Below, piece after piece: positions 9,153 to 18,183 of a stretch of 64,000 bases of DNA. The stretch covers positions 310,001 through 374,000 of the forward strand of contig NZ_JIAF01000001.1 in assembly GCF_000688375.1 (NCBI RefSeq), read 5' to 3'. The notes under the pieces are model-generated. The model worked only from the letters and a program-made list of their open reading frames with translations, was not told the origin of the DNA and searched no databases. Source of the stretch: Prevotella sp. HUN102. Lineage in GTDB: Bacteria > Bacteroidota > Bacteroidia > Bacteroidales > Bacteroidaceae. A program made the translations under genes and the position numbers. How positions within the stretch are numbered: position 1 is the first letter of the stretch; each line of letters opens with the position of its first letter.

Positions 9153-10268
9153 TCAGTCCACTATCGGACACTCTGTATAATTCCGGTCGATGTTCACGTG
9201 GAACGTATATTGTGGGAATTTATTGAACAGGTTGGCTTCAAACCTCTCTGCAAGATGGTCGTCGTTGCGATACTCCAAATTGGGAATGATGTCGAGCGTA
9301 ATGCTGTTGTCGTCCTTGAAATAATAGAATCCGTGCGTAGAATAAACCTCCGGCGTGCTCAATAAATAATTCGTAACCTCCTTCTGCACCACCGACATCT
9401 CACCGGTAGTGTTGATGGCGTAGATTCCAACCGTTGCAAGGATGCCGTATTCGGTGGAAAGGCGTTCCACGATATGGCTTGTCAGCACGTGAATCTCGGT
9501 TGCTGTGGCTGTGTCGGGAACGCTGATATGGAACGAGCCCACTATGGTTTCAGGTCCGTAATAGTTCATCATTATGTCGTGAACACCCCGAACGCCGGAA
9601 AATTTCATTACTTCCGTCCTGATTGTCTCCACCAGTTCTTTCGAAGCACCACGCCCGAGAAGCTGACTGCTCGGTGCTGCAATCATAGAAATGCCTGCCT
9701 TGATGATGGCCAATGCGATGAGTCCGCCCAGAATGCCGTCGAGATTGATGTTCAGGAGCAGCATAAACCCTGCGGAAATGAGTGTGCCGATTGTGATTAT
9801 CACGTCGAACATCGCATCGGTACCGGTGGCTATGAGCGAATCGCTCTGCAATTCTATTCCTTTCCGCTTGATATAGCGCGCCATAAATATCTTCACGACG
9901 ATGGCAGCGACGATTACGATGAGCGTTTCTTTCGTGTAAACAGGAATCGTGGGATGAATAATCTTCTTTACCGACTCGAACAGAGACATTATTCCCGCCA
10001 TCAGCACGAGCACGGCAATGATGATGGCAGCGAAATACTCAATGCGTCCGTGGCCGAAAGGATGCTTCCTGTCGGCAGGCCGTTCCGATAATTTTGTTCC
10101 GATGATGGTTACCACACTTGAAAGCACGTCGCTCAAGTTGTTCACCGAGTCCATTACGATGGCGATTGATCCCGAAATAAACCCAACTATGGCTTTGAAC
10201 AATGCCAGCATAACGTTTGCAAACACGCCCATTATGCTGGTACGGATGATTTGTTTATTTCTTGTCAC
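9153..10268 (-). CDS. Cation diffusion facilitator (CDF) family transporter
   Basis: A proton-driven divalent metal exporter of the inner membrane. Family marks are the metal-site helix DSVNNLSDVLSS, the loop HPFGHGRIEYFAA, several long hydrophobic helices, and a cytoplasmic C-terminal domain with a histidine-containing ending (HVNIDRNYTE). The frame is open from 10319, but a promoter box (TAACTTTG on the minus strand, 10290-10297) lies inside that extension. I therefore place the start at the GTG at 10268, giving a family-like N-terminus (TRNKQIIRTSIMG). Which metal (Zn, Fe, Mn, Co) cannot be told. Divergent from rpoD. Confidence 0.88.
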   Translation of the reverse strand: MTRNKQIIRTSIMGVFANVMLALFKAIVGFISGSIAIVMDSVNNLSDVLSSVVTIIGTKLSERPADRKHPFGHGRIEYFAAIIIAVLVLMAGIMSLFESVKKIIHPTIPVYTKETLIVIVAAIVVKIFMARYIKRKGIELQSDSLIATGTDAMFDVIITIGTLISAGFMLLLNINLDGILGGLIALAIIKAGISMIAAPSSQLLGRGASKELVETIRTEVMKFSGVRGVHDIMMNYYGPETIVGSFHISVPDTATATEIHVLTSHIVERLSTEYGILATVGIYAINTTGEMSVVQKEVTNYLLSTPEVYSTHGFYYFKDDNSITLDIIPNLEYRNDDHLAERFEANLFNKFPQYTFHVNIDRNYTECPIVD

Positions 10269-10389
10269 GTCATCAATGTTTTTGAACTGCAAAGTTACGA
10301 AAACAGATTTGAATAACAAATGATTGTGGGCAAGAGAATGTATATTTGCGAAATAATTGACTGCATAGAGAGTATATTGTGGCGTTTTC

Positions 10390-10421
10390 TTTGCTCAACT
10401 CGGCAAATTTATGTATATTTG
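10390..10421 (+). promoter_or_regulatory. Promoter of rpoD
   Basis: TTTG 10390-10393 and TATATTTG 10414-10421 are 20 bp apart, and the ATG of rpoD follows 26 bp later. A second possible -7 box (TATATTTGCG) lies near 10337. Confidence 0.75.
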
Positions 10422-10447
10422 CGCATCTTAATAAACAATCCACGCCA

Positions 10448-11311
10448 ATGAGACAGCTGAAAATCACAAAGTCGATTACTAATCGGGAGAGCGTATCTCT
10501 TGAAAAGTATCTGCTCGAAATAGGACACGAGGAACTCCTGACAGCAGATGAAGAAATAGATTTGGCTCAAAGGATAAAAAATGGAGACGAAAAAGCCTTG
10601 GAAAAACTGACGAAGGCGAATCTGCGCTTTGTGGTTTCCGTGGCGAAACAGTACCAGAACAAAGGTTTGTCTCTGCCCGATTTGATAAATGAAGGCAATT
10701 TGGGATTGATAAAGGCTGCGAGGAAATTCGACGAAACGCGTGGTTTCAAGTTTATCTCCTATGCGGTGTGGTGGATCAGACAGAGCATTTTGCAGGCAAT
10801 AGCCGAACAGAGCAGAATGGTAAGGCTGCCGCTGAATCAGGTTGGCTCGGTGAATAAAATCAGAAAGGCACTGAGCAAGTTTGAGCAGGAACACGAACGG
10901 CAGCCGAGCATCAGGGAAATAGCTGAAGACGTGGACCTTCCGGAAGAGAAGGTGGCCGAAACGCTTTATGCGTCTTCCACTCACGTTTCAATGGATGCAC
11001 CTTTCTCGGGAAACGAGGAGAACAATCTTCTGGATGTAATTCCGAATCTTGACTCTCAGTCTGCCGACAAGCATCTAGTGGACGAGAGCCTTTACAAAGA
11101 AATAGAAAGTGCCGTGAAGGTGCTGAGTCCGCGAGAAAAGGAAATCATCTTTGCATTTTTCGGAATCAACCAGCCGGAAATGTCGCTCGAGGAGATTGGA
11201 GAAATGACCGGACTGACAAGAGAGAGGGTTCGGCAGATTAAGGAAAAGGCTATAAAGCATCTTCGCCATCACAGCAAGAGCAAGATGCTCAGAACATATT
11301 TGGGACAATAA
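10448..11311 (+). CDS. rpoD: Primary sigma factor (sigma-70 family, Bacteroidota type)
   Basis: The housekeeping sigma factor that directs RNA polymerase to TTTG/TAnnTTTG promoters. At 287 aa it is short because, as in Bacteroidota generally, region 1.1 and the long non-conserved region are missing. Region 1.2 ([20 protein letters not shown]), region 2 ([15 protein letters not shown] to [15 protein letters not shown]), region 3, and the region 4 helix-turn-helix ([20 protein letters not shown]) are all present. The start at 10448 gives the usual [14 protein letters not shown] beginning. Confidence 0.97.
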   Translation: MRQLKITKSITNRESVSLEKYLLEIGHEELLTADEEIDLAQRIKNGDEKALEKLTKANLRFVVSVAKQYQNKGLSLPDLINEGNLGLIKAARKFDETRGFKFISYAVWWIRQSILQAIAEQSRMVRLPLNQVGSVNKIRKALSKFEQEHERQPSIREIAEDVDLPEEKVAETLYASSTHVSMDAPFSGNEENNLLDVIPNLDSQSADKHLVDESLYKEIESAVKVLSPREKEIIFAFFGINQPEMSLEEIGEMTGLTRERVRQIKEKAIKHLRHHSKSKMLRTYLGQ

Positions 11312-11327
11312 TATTTTAAGAAAGATA

Positions 11328-11801
11328 ATGAAATTTATAAGATTCGCACTCTTGCTTGTCTGCCTCTTAGGCATTTCAAGCATTGCTTCGGCAAAAGGAT
11401 ATAAGCAGACAAAGGTATATATGTTCGGCTTTGCTGCTTCTTTCAACGACTCAACCGTTTACTTCACGGATATTCAGCAGGTAAACGCCTATTTGGAAGA
11501 CAACCGGTCGCACTTTCTTGTAAACCGCGATGATTATGCTTATCAGTTGCGCAACTATCTCACTGGCAGCACTTCAAGCTCTCATCCCACCTGTGTGGTG
11601 GTTTATGCAGAGACGGAAAAGGAAGCAATGAAGAAGTATGTGAAGTTGCAGGAAAAGTACACGACGAAGGCGAAAAGGCAGTATCTCGTGAACAGTATCA
11701 CAGCCGGTCAGTTCAGATTTGAAACCGTTGGCCCTGATGATATGATTGTCGAGGAACAGCCGGTGGACAAGGCTGCGCGCAAAAGTGATGAGGATAAATA
11801 A
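11328..11801 (+). CDS. Small secreted hypothetical protein
   Basis: A 157-aa protein with a signal peptide (MKFIRFALLLVCLLGISSIA, cleavage near ASA-KGY). The mature part is hydrophilic; it ends in an acidic/lysine tail (EEQPVDKAARKSDEDK). I do not recognise the family. It starts 16 bp after rpoD and ends 16 bp before the HprK-like gene, so it may be read with both. It may be a house protein of the sigma-factor operon rather than part of the downstream peptide cluster. Confidence 0.75.
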   Translation: MKFIRFALLLVCLLGISSIASAKGYKQTKVYMFGFAASFNDSTVYFTDIQQVNAYLEDNRSHFLVNRDDYAYQLRNYLTGSTSSSHPTCVVVYAETEKEAMKKYVKLQEKYTTKAKRQYLVNSITAGQFRFETVGPDDMIVEEQPVDKAARKSDEDK

Positions 11802-11817
11802 TTTGACTGGTAGGTAA

Positions 11818-12705
11818 ATGCAGACATACAACTTTAGGATTGCCGAATTTAACATACGAATAAACTTTGCCGACTCAGAAGCTAATGGAATGCACCTTTT
11901 GCGTTCCTTCGAACCGTTTATGGTTGAGGAACTTGAAGGCGAACTGTTTTTCCAATTAACCGTAGACGATACTTTCAAACCTGTGCCCAAGGAGCGCAGG
12001 GAAAGAATCAGAAATTTTGATACAGGCAACGGCGATACGATTGTAGACCGTATAGACGACGGTGGATATCAGTATATCATCAAGGATATTGGGGGTGCAG
12101 ATTGCTCATTGCTGATAACCAATAGGGATTTTTCTGATTGCAGGTGTGCCCTGAACGGCAATTTCAATATGCGGACGTTCGGCCTTAACAATGCGCTGAT
12201 GCTGATTTTTGCATTTGCTGGCGCACGTAAGCAGACGCTTCTCGTACACGCTTCGCTTGTCCGCAACAATGGATACGGCTATGCTTTCATTGCCAAGAGT
12301 GGAACGGGTAAGTCTACGCAAGTGAGTATGTGGCTCCGCTATATTCCCGGCAGCGACTTGATGAACGACGACAATCCTATTATCCGCTTCATTGATGGCG
12401 AATTCTGGATTTTTGGTGGCCCTTGGAGTGGCAAGACTCCTTGCTATCGGAATGTGAAAGCGCGTCTCGGAGCCATCACACGCATTGACCGTGCAACGGA
12501 AAACTCCGTTGAGAAGCTCTCTCCTATCGAGGCTTTCGCGTCTTTCCTACCCTCCTGTTCGAGTATGAAGTGGGATTCGGAGATTTATAACGCCATCTGC
12601 GACACGATAACAAAGGTGGTGGAAACCACCGGAATCTATACCTTGCATTGTCTGCCCAATGAAGAGGCGGCGCAGGTTTGCCATAATGCCATTGCGGTAA
12701 AATAA
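11818..12705 (+). CDS. HPr-kinase-like P-loop protein
   Basis: A 295-aa protein whose second half is the HprK/serine-kinase P-loop fold: Walker A at residues 159-166 (AKSGTGKS), LMNDDNPII resembling the HprK catalytic Asp segment, and WIFGGPWSGKTPCYRN. Relatives found beside PqqD-like proteins in lasso-peptide and related clusters phosphorylate peptides or scaffold the cluster. Here it lies 7 bp before an S24/S26 peptidase gene and near a PqqD-like gene, which supports such a role. No precursor peptide or radical-SAM enzyme is visible. Confidence 0.75.
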   Translation: MQTYNFRIAEFNIRINFADSEANGMHLLRSFEPFMVEELEGELFFQLTVDDTFKPVPKERRERIRNFDTGNGDTIVDRIDDGGYQYIIKDIGGADCSLLITNRDFSDCRCALNGNFNMRTFGLNNALMLIFAFAGARKQTLLVHASLVRNNGYGYAFIAKSGTGKSTQVSMWLRYIPGSDLMNDDNPIIRFIDGEFWIFGGPWSGKTPCYRNVKARLGAITRIDRATENSVEKLSPIEAFASFLPSCSSMKWDSEIYNAICDTITKVVETTGIYTLHCLPNEEAAQVCHNAIAVK

Positions 12706-12712
12706 ATACAAT

Positions 12713-13195
12713 ATGCCGGGAAAACTTGCAGTAACGGAAATTCAATTTGCAAATGCACAGCTTCTGCCCGAGATTGTGAAGATGCTGAACGAGGGACGCA
12801 CAGTTACGTTGCGTCTGAAAGGTTTTTCTATGCGCCCTTTTCTGGAAGACAACCGCGATAAGGCATTGCTCATTAAGCCCAGTAATGTAAAGATTGGCGA
12901 TCCCGTTCTTGCGGAAATAGAACCGAAACATTTTGTGCTCCACCGTATCATCAGGATTGAAGGAGAGAATGTTACGCTCTTAGGCGACGGTAATCTGGGC
13001 GTGGAGCATTGCAAGTTGGAAAATATTGTCGGGGCAGTTGTTGGATTCTATCGCAAAGGCAGGTCGGAAATGGACAGAACCGATGCTTGGAAATGGAAGA
13101 CTTACAGCAGAATATGGATGACTTTACGACCTGCAAGAAGGTATCTTTTAGGCATTTATCGCAGATTGTGGATACCTGTTTTTGGTACGATTTAA
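12713..13195 (+). CDS. S24/S26 family peptidase-like protein
   Basis: A 160-aa protein with the S26/S24 active-site segment LKGFSMRPFL (Ser39) followed by GDPVLAEIEPKHFVLHRII (His77-Arg78) and a strand with LLGDGN, which is the fold order of signal-peptidase-like and LexA-like proteases. There is no N-terminal membrane anchor; a C-terminal segment (YLLGIYRRLWIPVFGTI) may associate with membrane. In similar clusters these proteins sit with PqqD and HprK-like genes and are thought to process or handle a peptide. It starts 7 bp after the kinase gene. Confidence 0.8.
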   Translation: MPGKLAVTEIQFANAQLLPEIVKMLNEGRTVTLRLKGFSMRPFLEDNRDKALLIKPSNVKIGDPVLAEIEPKHFVLHRIIRIEGENVTLLGDGNLGVEHCKLENIVGAVVGFYRKGRSEMDRTDAWKWKTYSRIWMTLRPARRYLLGIYRRLWIPVFGTI

Positions 13196-13214
13196 AAATA
13201 AAAACTATAATATA

Positions 13215-13628
13215 ATGAAAGCAAAGAATGGATTTAACCTCCGTCAGGTTTGCGGAGAGAATATAATTGTTGCAGAAGGTAAAGAGAATATCGACTTCAG
13301 CAATATCATATCTATGAACGAAAGCTCGGCTTTTCTGTGGAAAGAAGTTCAGAATCTGCCGTCGTTCACGGTAGATGATATGGTTAGGATTCTTACTGAT
13401 GCCTATGATGTGGATGAGGATACGGCTCGAAAGGATGCAGCTACGTTGGCTTCGCAATGGGGAACAACCGGAATCATAGAGGGAGATGATATTCCTGTAA
13501 TTGAAGAAAGCGCAACTTTATCAGAAAACAACTCTCCAGTTTTCGAAGAAACTCCAAAGGAAGAAAAGAAGGAAGTCCTAAAGAAGCCATCAGGTGTTAT
13601 AGAAAAGGAGAATAAAGTATCTCAATAA
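13215..13628 (+). CDS. PqqD family protein (RiPP recognition element-like)
   Basis: A 137-aa protein. Residues 1-95 match PqqD-like domains: an initial strand pair (NLRQVCGENIIVAEG), the ISMNESSAFLWKEVQ segment, and a helical part with DDMVRILTDAYDVDEDTA...LASQWGTTGII. Such domains bind leader peptides for modifying enzymes. Residues 100-137 are an acidic/lysine-rich low-complexity tail that is unusual in length. The frame is open from 13182, but the ATG at 13215 gives the proper domain start. Transcription downstream is interrupted 27 bp after the stop by an IS982 element. Confidence 0.85.
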   Translation: MKAKNGFNLRQVCGENIIVAEGKENIDFSNIISMNESSAFLWKEVQNLPSFTVDDMVRILTDAYDVDEDTARKDAATLASQWGTTGIIEGDDIPVIEESATLSENNSPVFEETPKEEKKEVLKKPSGVIEKENKVSQ

Positions 13629-13654
13629 ATAAGCCCAAGCTACCAAGTATATAA

Positions 13655-14552
13655 TTAACGTGAGTTCGACGAATTCAGAACAAAGCAAGCTGTGTGTCCA
13701 ATGTCCTTTGTACATTGATGCACGGCTTCTTTGGAAACAGGCAATAGGCCGCAATGCCCCCCAATAAATTGACGATGAAATTGTCAAAGGACCGATGCCT
13801 GGAGTGCTCCACCTGTGCAATGTTCTTGAGTTCATCGTTCACCGTTTCTATGATAGCCCTCTTTCTGAGCAGCAGTTTGTCCGAGACGCTCATCAATGCT
13901 CCTTTCATGTTGCTTTTCAACTTGGTAATAAGTTGTATGCCATCAACGAAAAGTCTTTGGAAGAGCCCCTTGCTGATATATCCCTTGTCACCGACCAACT
14001 TGCCATGTATAAACTCTACAAAGGCTTTGTATTCCAAAGGCTTACGGTCATCAAGACCACCTGGGGTAATCATGAAGTTGAGAAGTTCTCCTCTCTCGTT
14101 GCAGATTAAATGCAACTTGAATCCGAAGAACCACCCCATGGAGCATTTCCCTCTTTGGGCAATGCCCCTGAAAACCTTATGAATGTGTATTCTCTGGTTT
14201 CGGCAGACGCGAAGAGGTGTACTGTCAACAAAACTGATGTCTGTGCATTTGCCCAGCAGGACCTTTTTGATAAACAAAGCCAAGGGGATGGCGACTTCCC
14301 TTTCCAATTCTACGAAACGGTTGTACGAGACTACCTCGGGAAACAGATGACGTAAATGCTTGCACACCTTCTCAAGATAGAAATGCTTCAGGCAACGATA
14401 GCCTGAATCGTGAAAGAGTATCATAATCAGCATGATTTCAGCCTTGGACATCGTGGAATCACGGTGATACTTCCTCTTGTCAGACGGTTTTAGCGTATAT
14501 TTTGCCATCAGTGCGTCAAAAAACTTGCAGAAGTCATCTGCCATACAAAATA
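13655..14552 (-). mobile_element. IS982-family element, 3' part, split by the island
   Basis: The outer end TTAACGTGAGTTCGA (13655-13669) is repeated in inverse orientation at 46501-46515, 32 kb away. Joining 13655-14552 to 46382-46515 yields a 1,032-bp element with matching terminal repeats and an uninterrupted transposase frame, close to the 1,051 bp of the second IS982 copy at 46962. The element originally sat between the PqqD-like gene and the gene now at 46535. Confidence 0.88.
13675..14544 (-). pseudogene. IS982-family transposase, 5' end displaced by island insertion
   Basis: A DDE transposase with the IS982 pattern: SFVDSTPLRVC (first Asp), ITPGGLDDRKPL, DKGYISKGLF, and RAIIETVNDELKN (Glu). 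The visible ATG at 14544 is internal. Twelve codons upstream belong to the gene, but their first nine now lie at 46382-46409; joined across the repeat they read MLTEGKVTEIFCMADDFC, colinear with MITEDKVIEIFCVIDEFC of the second IS982 transposase. The 289-aa remainder lacks its own promoter and start region. Confidence 0.88.
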
Positions 14553-14565
14553 TTTCTGTAACTTT
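14553..14565. repeat. attL of the island (13-bp direct repeat)
   Basis: TTTCTGTAACTTT is present here and at 46382-46394. Here it continues as TGCAAG (GTAACTTTTGC); at the right end it continues as GCCC (GTAACTTTGC, an exact GTAnnTTTGC core). To the left is IS982 transposase coding sequence; to the right is island DNA. Confidence 0.85.
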
Positions 14566-14621
14566 TGCAAGAAAAGATAACTCGCTTAGAATAAATCGGT
14601 TATTCGGATTGCTTGAAAATT

Positions 14622-14655
14622 GGGTAACGAGATAGCAACCGTTCGTATTTCTGAG
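14622..14655 (+). repeat. Terminal-type repeat of unit 1, left copy
   Basis: GGGTAACGAGATAGCAACCG at 14622, then TTCGTATTTCTGAG, is similar over about 34 bp to 26981-27013 (GGGTAATGATTAGGCAACCG and on), with GCAACCGTTC identical. The two copies lie at the left end of unit 1 and just outside its integrase gene, as expected for arm-type integrase sites or element ends. Confidence 0.55.
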
Positions 14656-14710
14656 TTCTTCATCGTTATGCTACAATGTGATAACTCTTGATGCTACAAA
14701 GGTACAAAAA

Positions 14711-14760
14711 GAAATGCAGACGAAAGAGGATGATGATAATTTTCTTTTCGTCTGCATTTC
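14711..14760. terminator. Terminator at the left end of the island
   Basis: GAAATGCAGACGAAA (14711-14725) pairs perfectly with TTTCGTCTGCATTTC (14746-14760). It ends the minus-strand YhcG gene and shields the IS/chromosome side. Confidence 0.8.
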
Positions 14761-14762
14761 AA

Positions 14763-15575
14763 TTATAGCAATTTTTTCAGTTCTTCAATATCGGGCAATG
14801 CTTGTTTCAATTTCTCAGGCATTTCGTCCGAAGTTTTGTATGTTGCAACACCTAATGGCTTGTCATAGTCTTGGATTACATACTCAACATACTTTTTATC
14901 GGCACTCTTGCATAGAACTATACCGATTGACGGATTTTCGTGTGGCTTACGCATTTGGTCGTCCACTAAACGAAGATAGGTGCATAATTGCCCTAAATAA
15001 GAAGATTTGAACGCACCTTTCTTTAATTCAATCACCACGAGTGCGTTCAGTTCTCGGTTAAAGAAAATCAAAACAGGGAAATGTTCTACTCCGTACACCT
15101 CCAATTTGTACTGATTGCCGACAAAAGCAAAGTCTCGACCAAAAGTGAGAATAAACTTCTTGATATTGTGTATGATTTCCTGCTCTATGACTCGTTCGTC
15201 AATATCTTCTTTGTCTCGCTCACCAAGTTCCTCTACATTGATAAAATCCAAAAGATATTCATCTTTGAACATTCCAATGGCTTTCAATGACTGTCGGGCA
15301 TCAGGTATCTTCTGTATAAAGTTATTTGCAATCTCCCCTTGATGATTAAACAAGTCATCTTCGATTCTTGCTGACAATACCTCTTTACTCCATTTATTCG
15401 CAAGAGCTTGACGAATGTAGAACAGACGCTCTGCAAATGTTTTGGTCTTGCGGACAATAATCATATGATGTGTGAATCCCAATCCCAAGAATGAAGCAAC
15501 ATCAAAATTCTCTTTTTGAGGGCTCTCGCAAGGAATCAATAACTGCGTATCTATTTCGCTAACCGCAGTTAGCAA
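14763..15575 (-). pseudogene. YhcG/DUF1016 family nuclease, C-terminal part (frameshifted)
   Basis: The 270-codon 3' part of a PD-(D/E)XK nuclease of the YhcG type. It contains the family's central helical region (FLGLGFTHHMIIVRKTKTFAERLFYI) and the nuclease core: an FILTFGRDFAFVGNQ segment, then HFPVLIFFNRELNALVVIELKKGAFK, in which the acidic residue and ELKKG form the E-x-K site. The N-terminal part lies in another frame at 15580-15897. Family members are found in restriction islands and mobile elements. As sequenced, the protein would be split. Confidence 0.8.
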
Positions 15576-15579
15576 TTTA

Positions 15580-15897
15580 TCATCCCCCTAATCCGCTAAT
15601 CGTAGTTAGCGATTTCAAGTCCTCGCACCAAGTCTCATAGAATTGACGCATAAATTTGATATTCGCAACAGAGAATCCACGAAGTCCCAGTAATTCTTTC
15701 TGTAATCGTTCGCTAATGGTTTCTATTGCACCTTTGCCCCAAAAACCATTACGGGAGTTTTCTGATACATATTTGCCAATGCCATAATATAGCGATAATT
15801 GTTCTTTGTTAGCAATGGAAACTGCACGATATTGGCTTTGCAATATCGCCTCTTTGATAACCCTTACAGCTTCGGTGTAAACCTGTATCTCACTCAT
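15580..15897 (-). pseudogene. YhcG/DUF1016 family nuclease, N-terminal part (frameshifted)
   Basis: A 105-codon DUF1016_N part: the YYGIGKYVSENSRNGFWGKG segment and LRGFSVANIKFMRQFYETW are hallmarks. The frame ends at TGA immediately after a run of five G on the coding strand (C5 at 15584-15588). With four G the frame would continue as GLGDDKLLTAVSEID into the downstream part. This is a one-base slip in a homopolymer, which may be a true mutation, phase variation or a read error. The minus-strand promoter box TACCTTTG is at 15916-15923. Confidence 0.8.
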
Positions 15898-15988
15898 ATC
15901 TCCTTAAATTTTCTGCAAAGGTAAGGAAATAATGCCAATCAAACGCAAATATCATTGATTCAATTACCCCTTTTAAGCAAATTATTTG

Positions 15989-15996
15989 TACTTTTG
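15989..15996 (+). promoter_or_regulatory. -7 box for the first restriction operon
   Basis: TACTTTTG 67 bp upstream of the methyltransferase ATG, with a T-rich -33 region near 15970. It faces away from the YhcG promoter at 15916, so the two defence genes are divergently transcribed. Confidence 0.5.
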
Positions 15997-16062
15997 CAAA
16001 TTAATTCGTATATGGCAAGTTTTACGATGTAATATAAGTTGTACATAAAACTCTAAAAAGGA

Positions 16063-17142
16063 ATGGCAAACATAATATCTCTATTCTCTGGCTGTGGTGG
16101 TCTGGATTTAGGATTTGAACAGGTCGGAGATTATACTACAGTATGGGCAAATGATTTCAAACACGAGGCATGTGTTACATTTAGAAATCATTTCGGAGAT
16201 ATTATCGTGGAAGGAGATATTGAAAGAATAGACCCTTACAACAATCCTGATATACCAGATTGTGATTTGATATTGGGCGGTTTCCCGTGCCAAGATTTTA
16301 GCATTATTTGGAAACAACCAGGACTGAATGGAGAACGAGGAAATTTATACAAGAGTTTCTTACGCTTTGTTGATGCAAAGAAGCCTAAAGCTTTTGTTGC
16401 AGAGAATGTTAAAGGAATTTTAACTGCAAACAAGAAAAGGGCTATTGAGCAAATAATTCAAGATTTTCAAGACATAGCACCAGGCTATATCGTAAAACCT
16501 CGTCTTTATAATTTCGCAGAATATGGCGTACCCGAACATAGGGAGCGAGTTCTAATTGTAGGTATTAGAGTTGACACAGGCTTCAACTTTGAGCATCCAA
16601 AGCCAACGCATGGTGTGGGTGATGGACTTCAACCATTAGTAACCGTAGGAGAAGCATTTAAGGATGTAGAAAAAGTTAAAGCAAACAATGAACTTATACG
16701 CTGTACTGAAAGGACTAAGAAGATAATTAGTTTAATTTCGGAAGGTGGTAATTTTACGGATATTCCACAAGATAGCCCATATTATGTAAAAGGTATGATT
16801 AGCCACGTATATAGACGCGTACATTTGAATGAACCATCAAAAACTATTATTGCAGCGGGTGGTGGCGGAACTTGGGGATATCATTATCCTGAAAACAGAC
16901 CTTTAACGAATAGGGAGCGAGCAAGAATTCAATCTTTCCCTGATGACTTTATCTTCTATGGAAATACTACAGAAGTCCGCAGACAAATTGGAAATGCAGT
17001 GCCTCCTGTTGGTGTACACGCAGTTGCAAAGGCCCTAAAACCACTTTTCTTAAATGATTATGAAAGGATTGATTTAGTAGCAGAGTTAGAAGCTTTAAGA
17101 AATATGCCATTTAGTGAAAGATATAAACTTATACTTAAATAA
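16063..17142 (+). CDS. DNA cytosine-5 methyltransferase, first restriction operon
   Basis: Transfers methyl from SAM to C5 of cytosine at a specific site. The 359-aa protein has the family motifs in order: I (SLFSGCGGLDLGFEQVG, residues 6-22), IV with catalytic Cys76 (GGFPCQDFS), VI (AENVKGIL), VIII (RLYNFAEYGVPEHRERV), and IX-X (LTNRERARIQSFPDDF and QIGNAVPP). The variable region between VIII and IX is moderate in size. Its TAA overlaps the ATG of the next gene, so it is translated with the endonuclease. It should protect host DNA from that partner. The recognition site cannot be read from sequence. Confidence 0.95.
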   Translation: MANIISLFSGCGGLDLGFEQVGDYTTVWANDFKHEACVTFRNHFGDIIVEGDIERIDPYNNPDIPDCDLILGGFPCQDFSIIWKQPGLNGERGNLYKSFLRFVDAKKPKAFVAENVKGILTANKKRAIEQIIQDFQDIAPGYIVKPRLYNFAEYGVPEHRERVLIVGIRVDTGFNFEHPKPTHGVGDGLQPLVTVGEAFKDVEKVKANNELIRCTERTKKIISLISEGGNFTDIPQDSPYYVKGMISHVYRRVHLNEPSKTIIAAGGGGTWGYHYPENRPLTNRERARIQSFPDDFIFYGNTTEVRRQIGNAVPPVGVHAVAKALKPLFLNDYERIDLVAELEALRNMPFSERYKLILK

Positions 17143-18182
17143 TGATGGACTTACTGCTAACCAAGAATCCTATCATTAATTCACTTCGTGCAAAGAGTAT
17201 TAATGATTATACCTCAAAATATTTTGAGACGGCGACTCAATTAAATATTGCTACGGGATTCATTTCTAATGAGTCTATTGCAGAATTAAAGCGACTGGTT
17301 GAATATCGAGAACGTTCGTTGAATCTTTCGCTTTTTATCGGTATGAATTATATTGATGGATTTACGAAACTACAATATGATGCAGTAAAAGAACTTGGGG
17401 CAAATTTATTGGCAAATGGAATAGGCAATGTATATGTTTCACCCAAAGCTTTATTCCATGGAAAGATGTATTCCTTTTTGAAAGGAGACCAATGTTTAGG
17501 AGCATTTGTAGGCTCTTCAAATTTAGGAAGTTTTATTGGGACTTCTCAAAATCTAATAGAATCCGATATTTTCTTTGAGGCAGATTGTGGAATGCAAGTC
17601 CACAATAGAATTGTTGAAATTACAAATATTTTAGGAGAGCCTATATCGCAGGCAAAACCAATAGAAAATTTCAAGGAACCTACAACTGCTCTTTTAGATG
17701 GTTTTGAGTATGTAAAGAAGTTAAGTAATGATGATAAGGCAAAATGTCTTTTGAAAGCTTCACAGAATGTTGTTAGAATACCTTTGAAAACAGAGGAAAA
17801 ATCTAATCTTAATGCTTACTTCGGGGCTGGAAAAGTAAAGGGCCGATTCAGTAGAAGAGATTACTATGAAGTAGAAATCATAATCAGTACAAAACTTCCA
17901 AACCGTTCCATATTCCCCGTATCAGATGATGGCAACTTTACTGTTATTACAGGAGATGGCTATATGTTTGAATGTGCTTGTCAAGGTACAAATAGTAAAA
18001 ATTTCCGTTCTGCCCACGATTTGAAAATTTTAGGTCGTTGGATAAAAGGTCAAATGGAAAATTCGGGTGCTCTCAAATTGGGCGAAAAAGTTACCGAGGA
18101 GACATTAAGACGATTTGGGAAAAGCACTTTGGTGCTAACTCAGTCAATAGATAAAGATTTTTGGATTTTAACTCTTGAATAG
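17142..18182 (+). CDS. PLD-type restriction endonuclease (NgoFVII-like)
   Basis: A 346-aa protein with a phospholipase-D-type nuclease half: LFHGKMYSF (H106, K108) followed about 17 residues later by VGSSNLGSF (S125-N127). There is only one HKD-like site, so an active dimer is expected, as in NgoFVII and BfiI. The C-terminal part (about 200-346) probably binds DNA. Position between a 5mC methyltransferase and a Z1 helicase is the usual context for NgoFVII-like enzymes. The start codon overlaps the methyltransferase stop (TAATG); a second ATG follows immediately. Confidence 0.85.
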   Translation: MMDLLLTKNPIINSLRAKSINDYTSKYFETATQLNIATGFISNESIAELKRLVEYRERSLNLSLFIGMNYIDGFTKLQYDAVKELGANLLANGIGNVYVSPKALFHGKMYSFLKGDQCLGAFVGSSNLGSFIGTSQNLIESDIFFEADCGMQVHNRIVEITNILGEPISQAKPIENFKEPTTALLDGFEYVKKLSNDDKAKCLLKASQNVVRIPLKTEEKSNLNAYFGAGKVKGRFSRRDYYEVEIIISTKLPNRSIFPVSDDGNFTVITGDGYMFECACQGTNSKNFRSAHDLKILGRWIKGQMENSGALKLGEKVTEETLRRFGKSTLVLTQSIDKDFWILTLE

Positions 18183-18183
18183 T

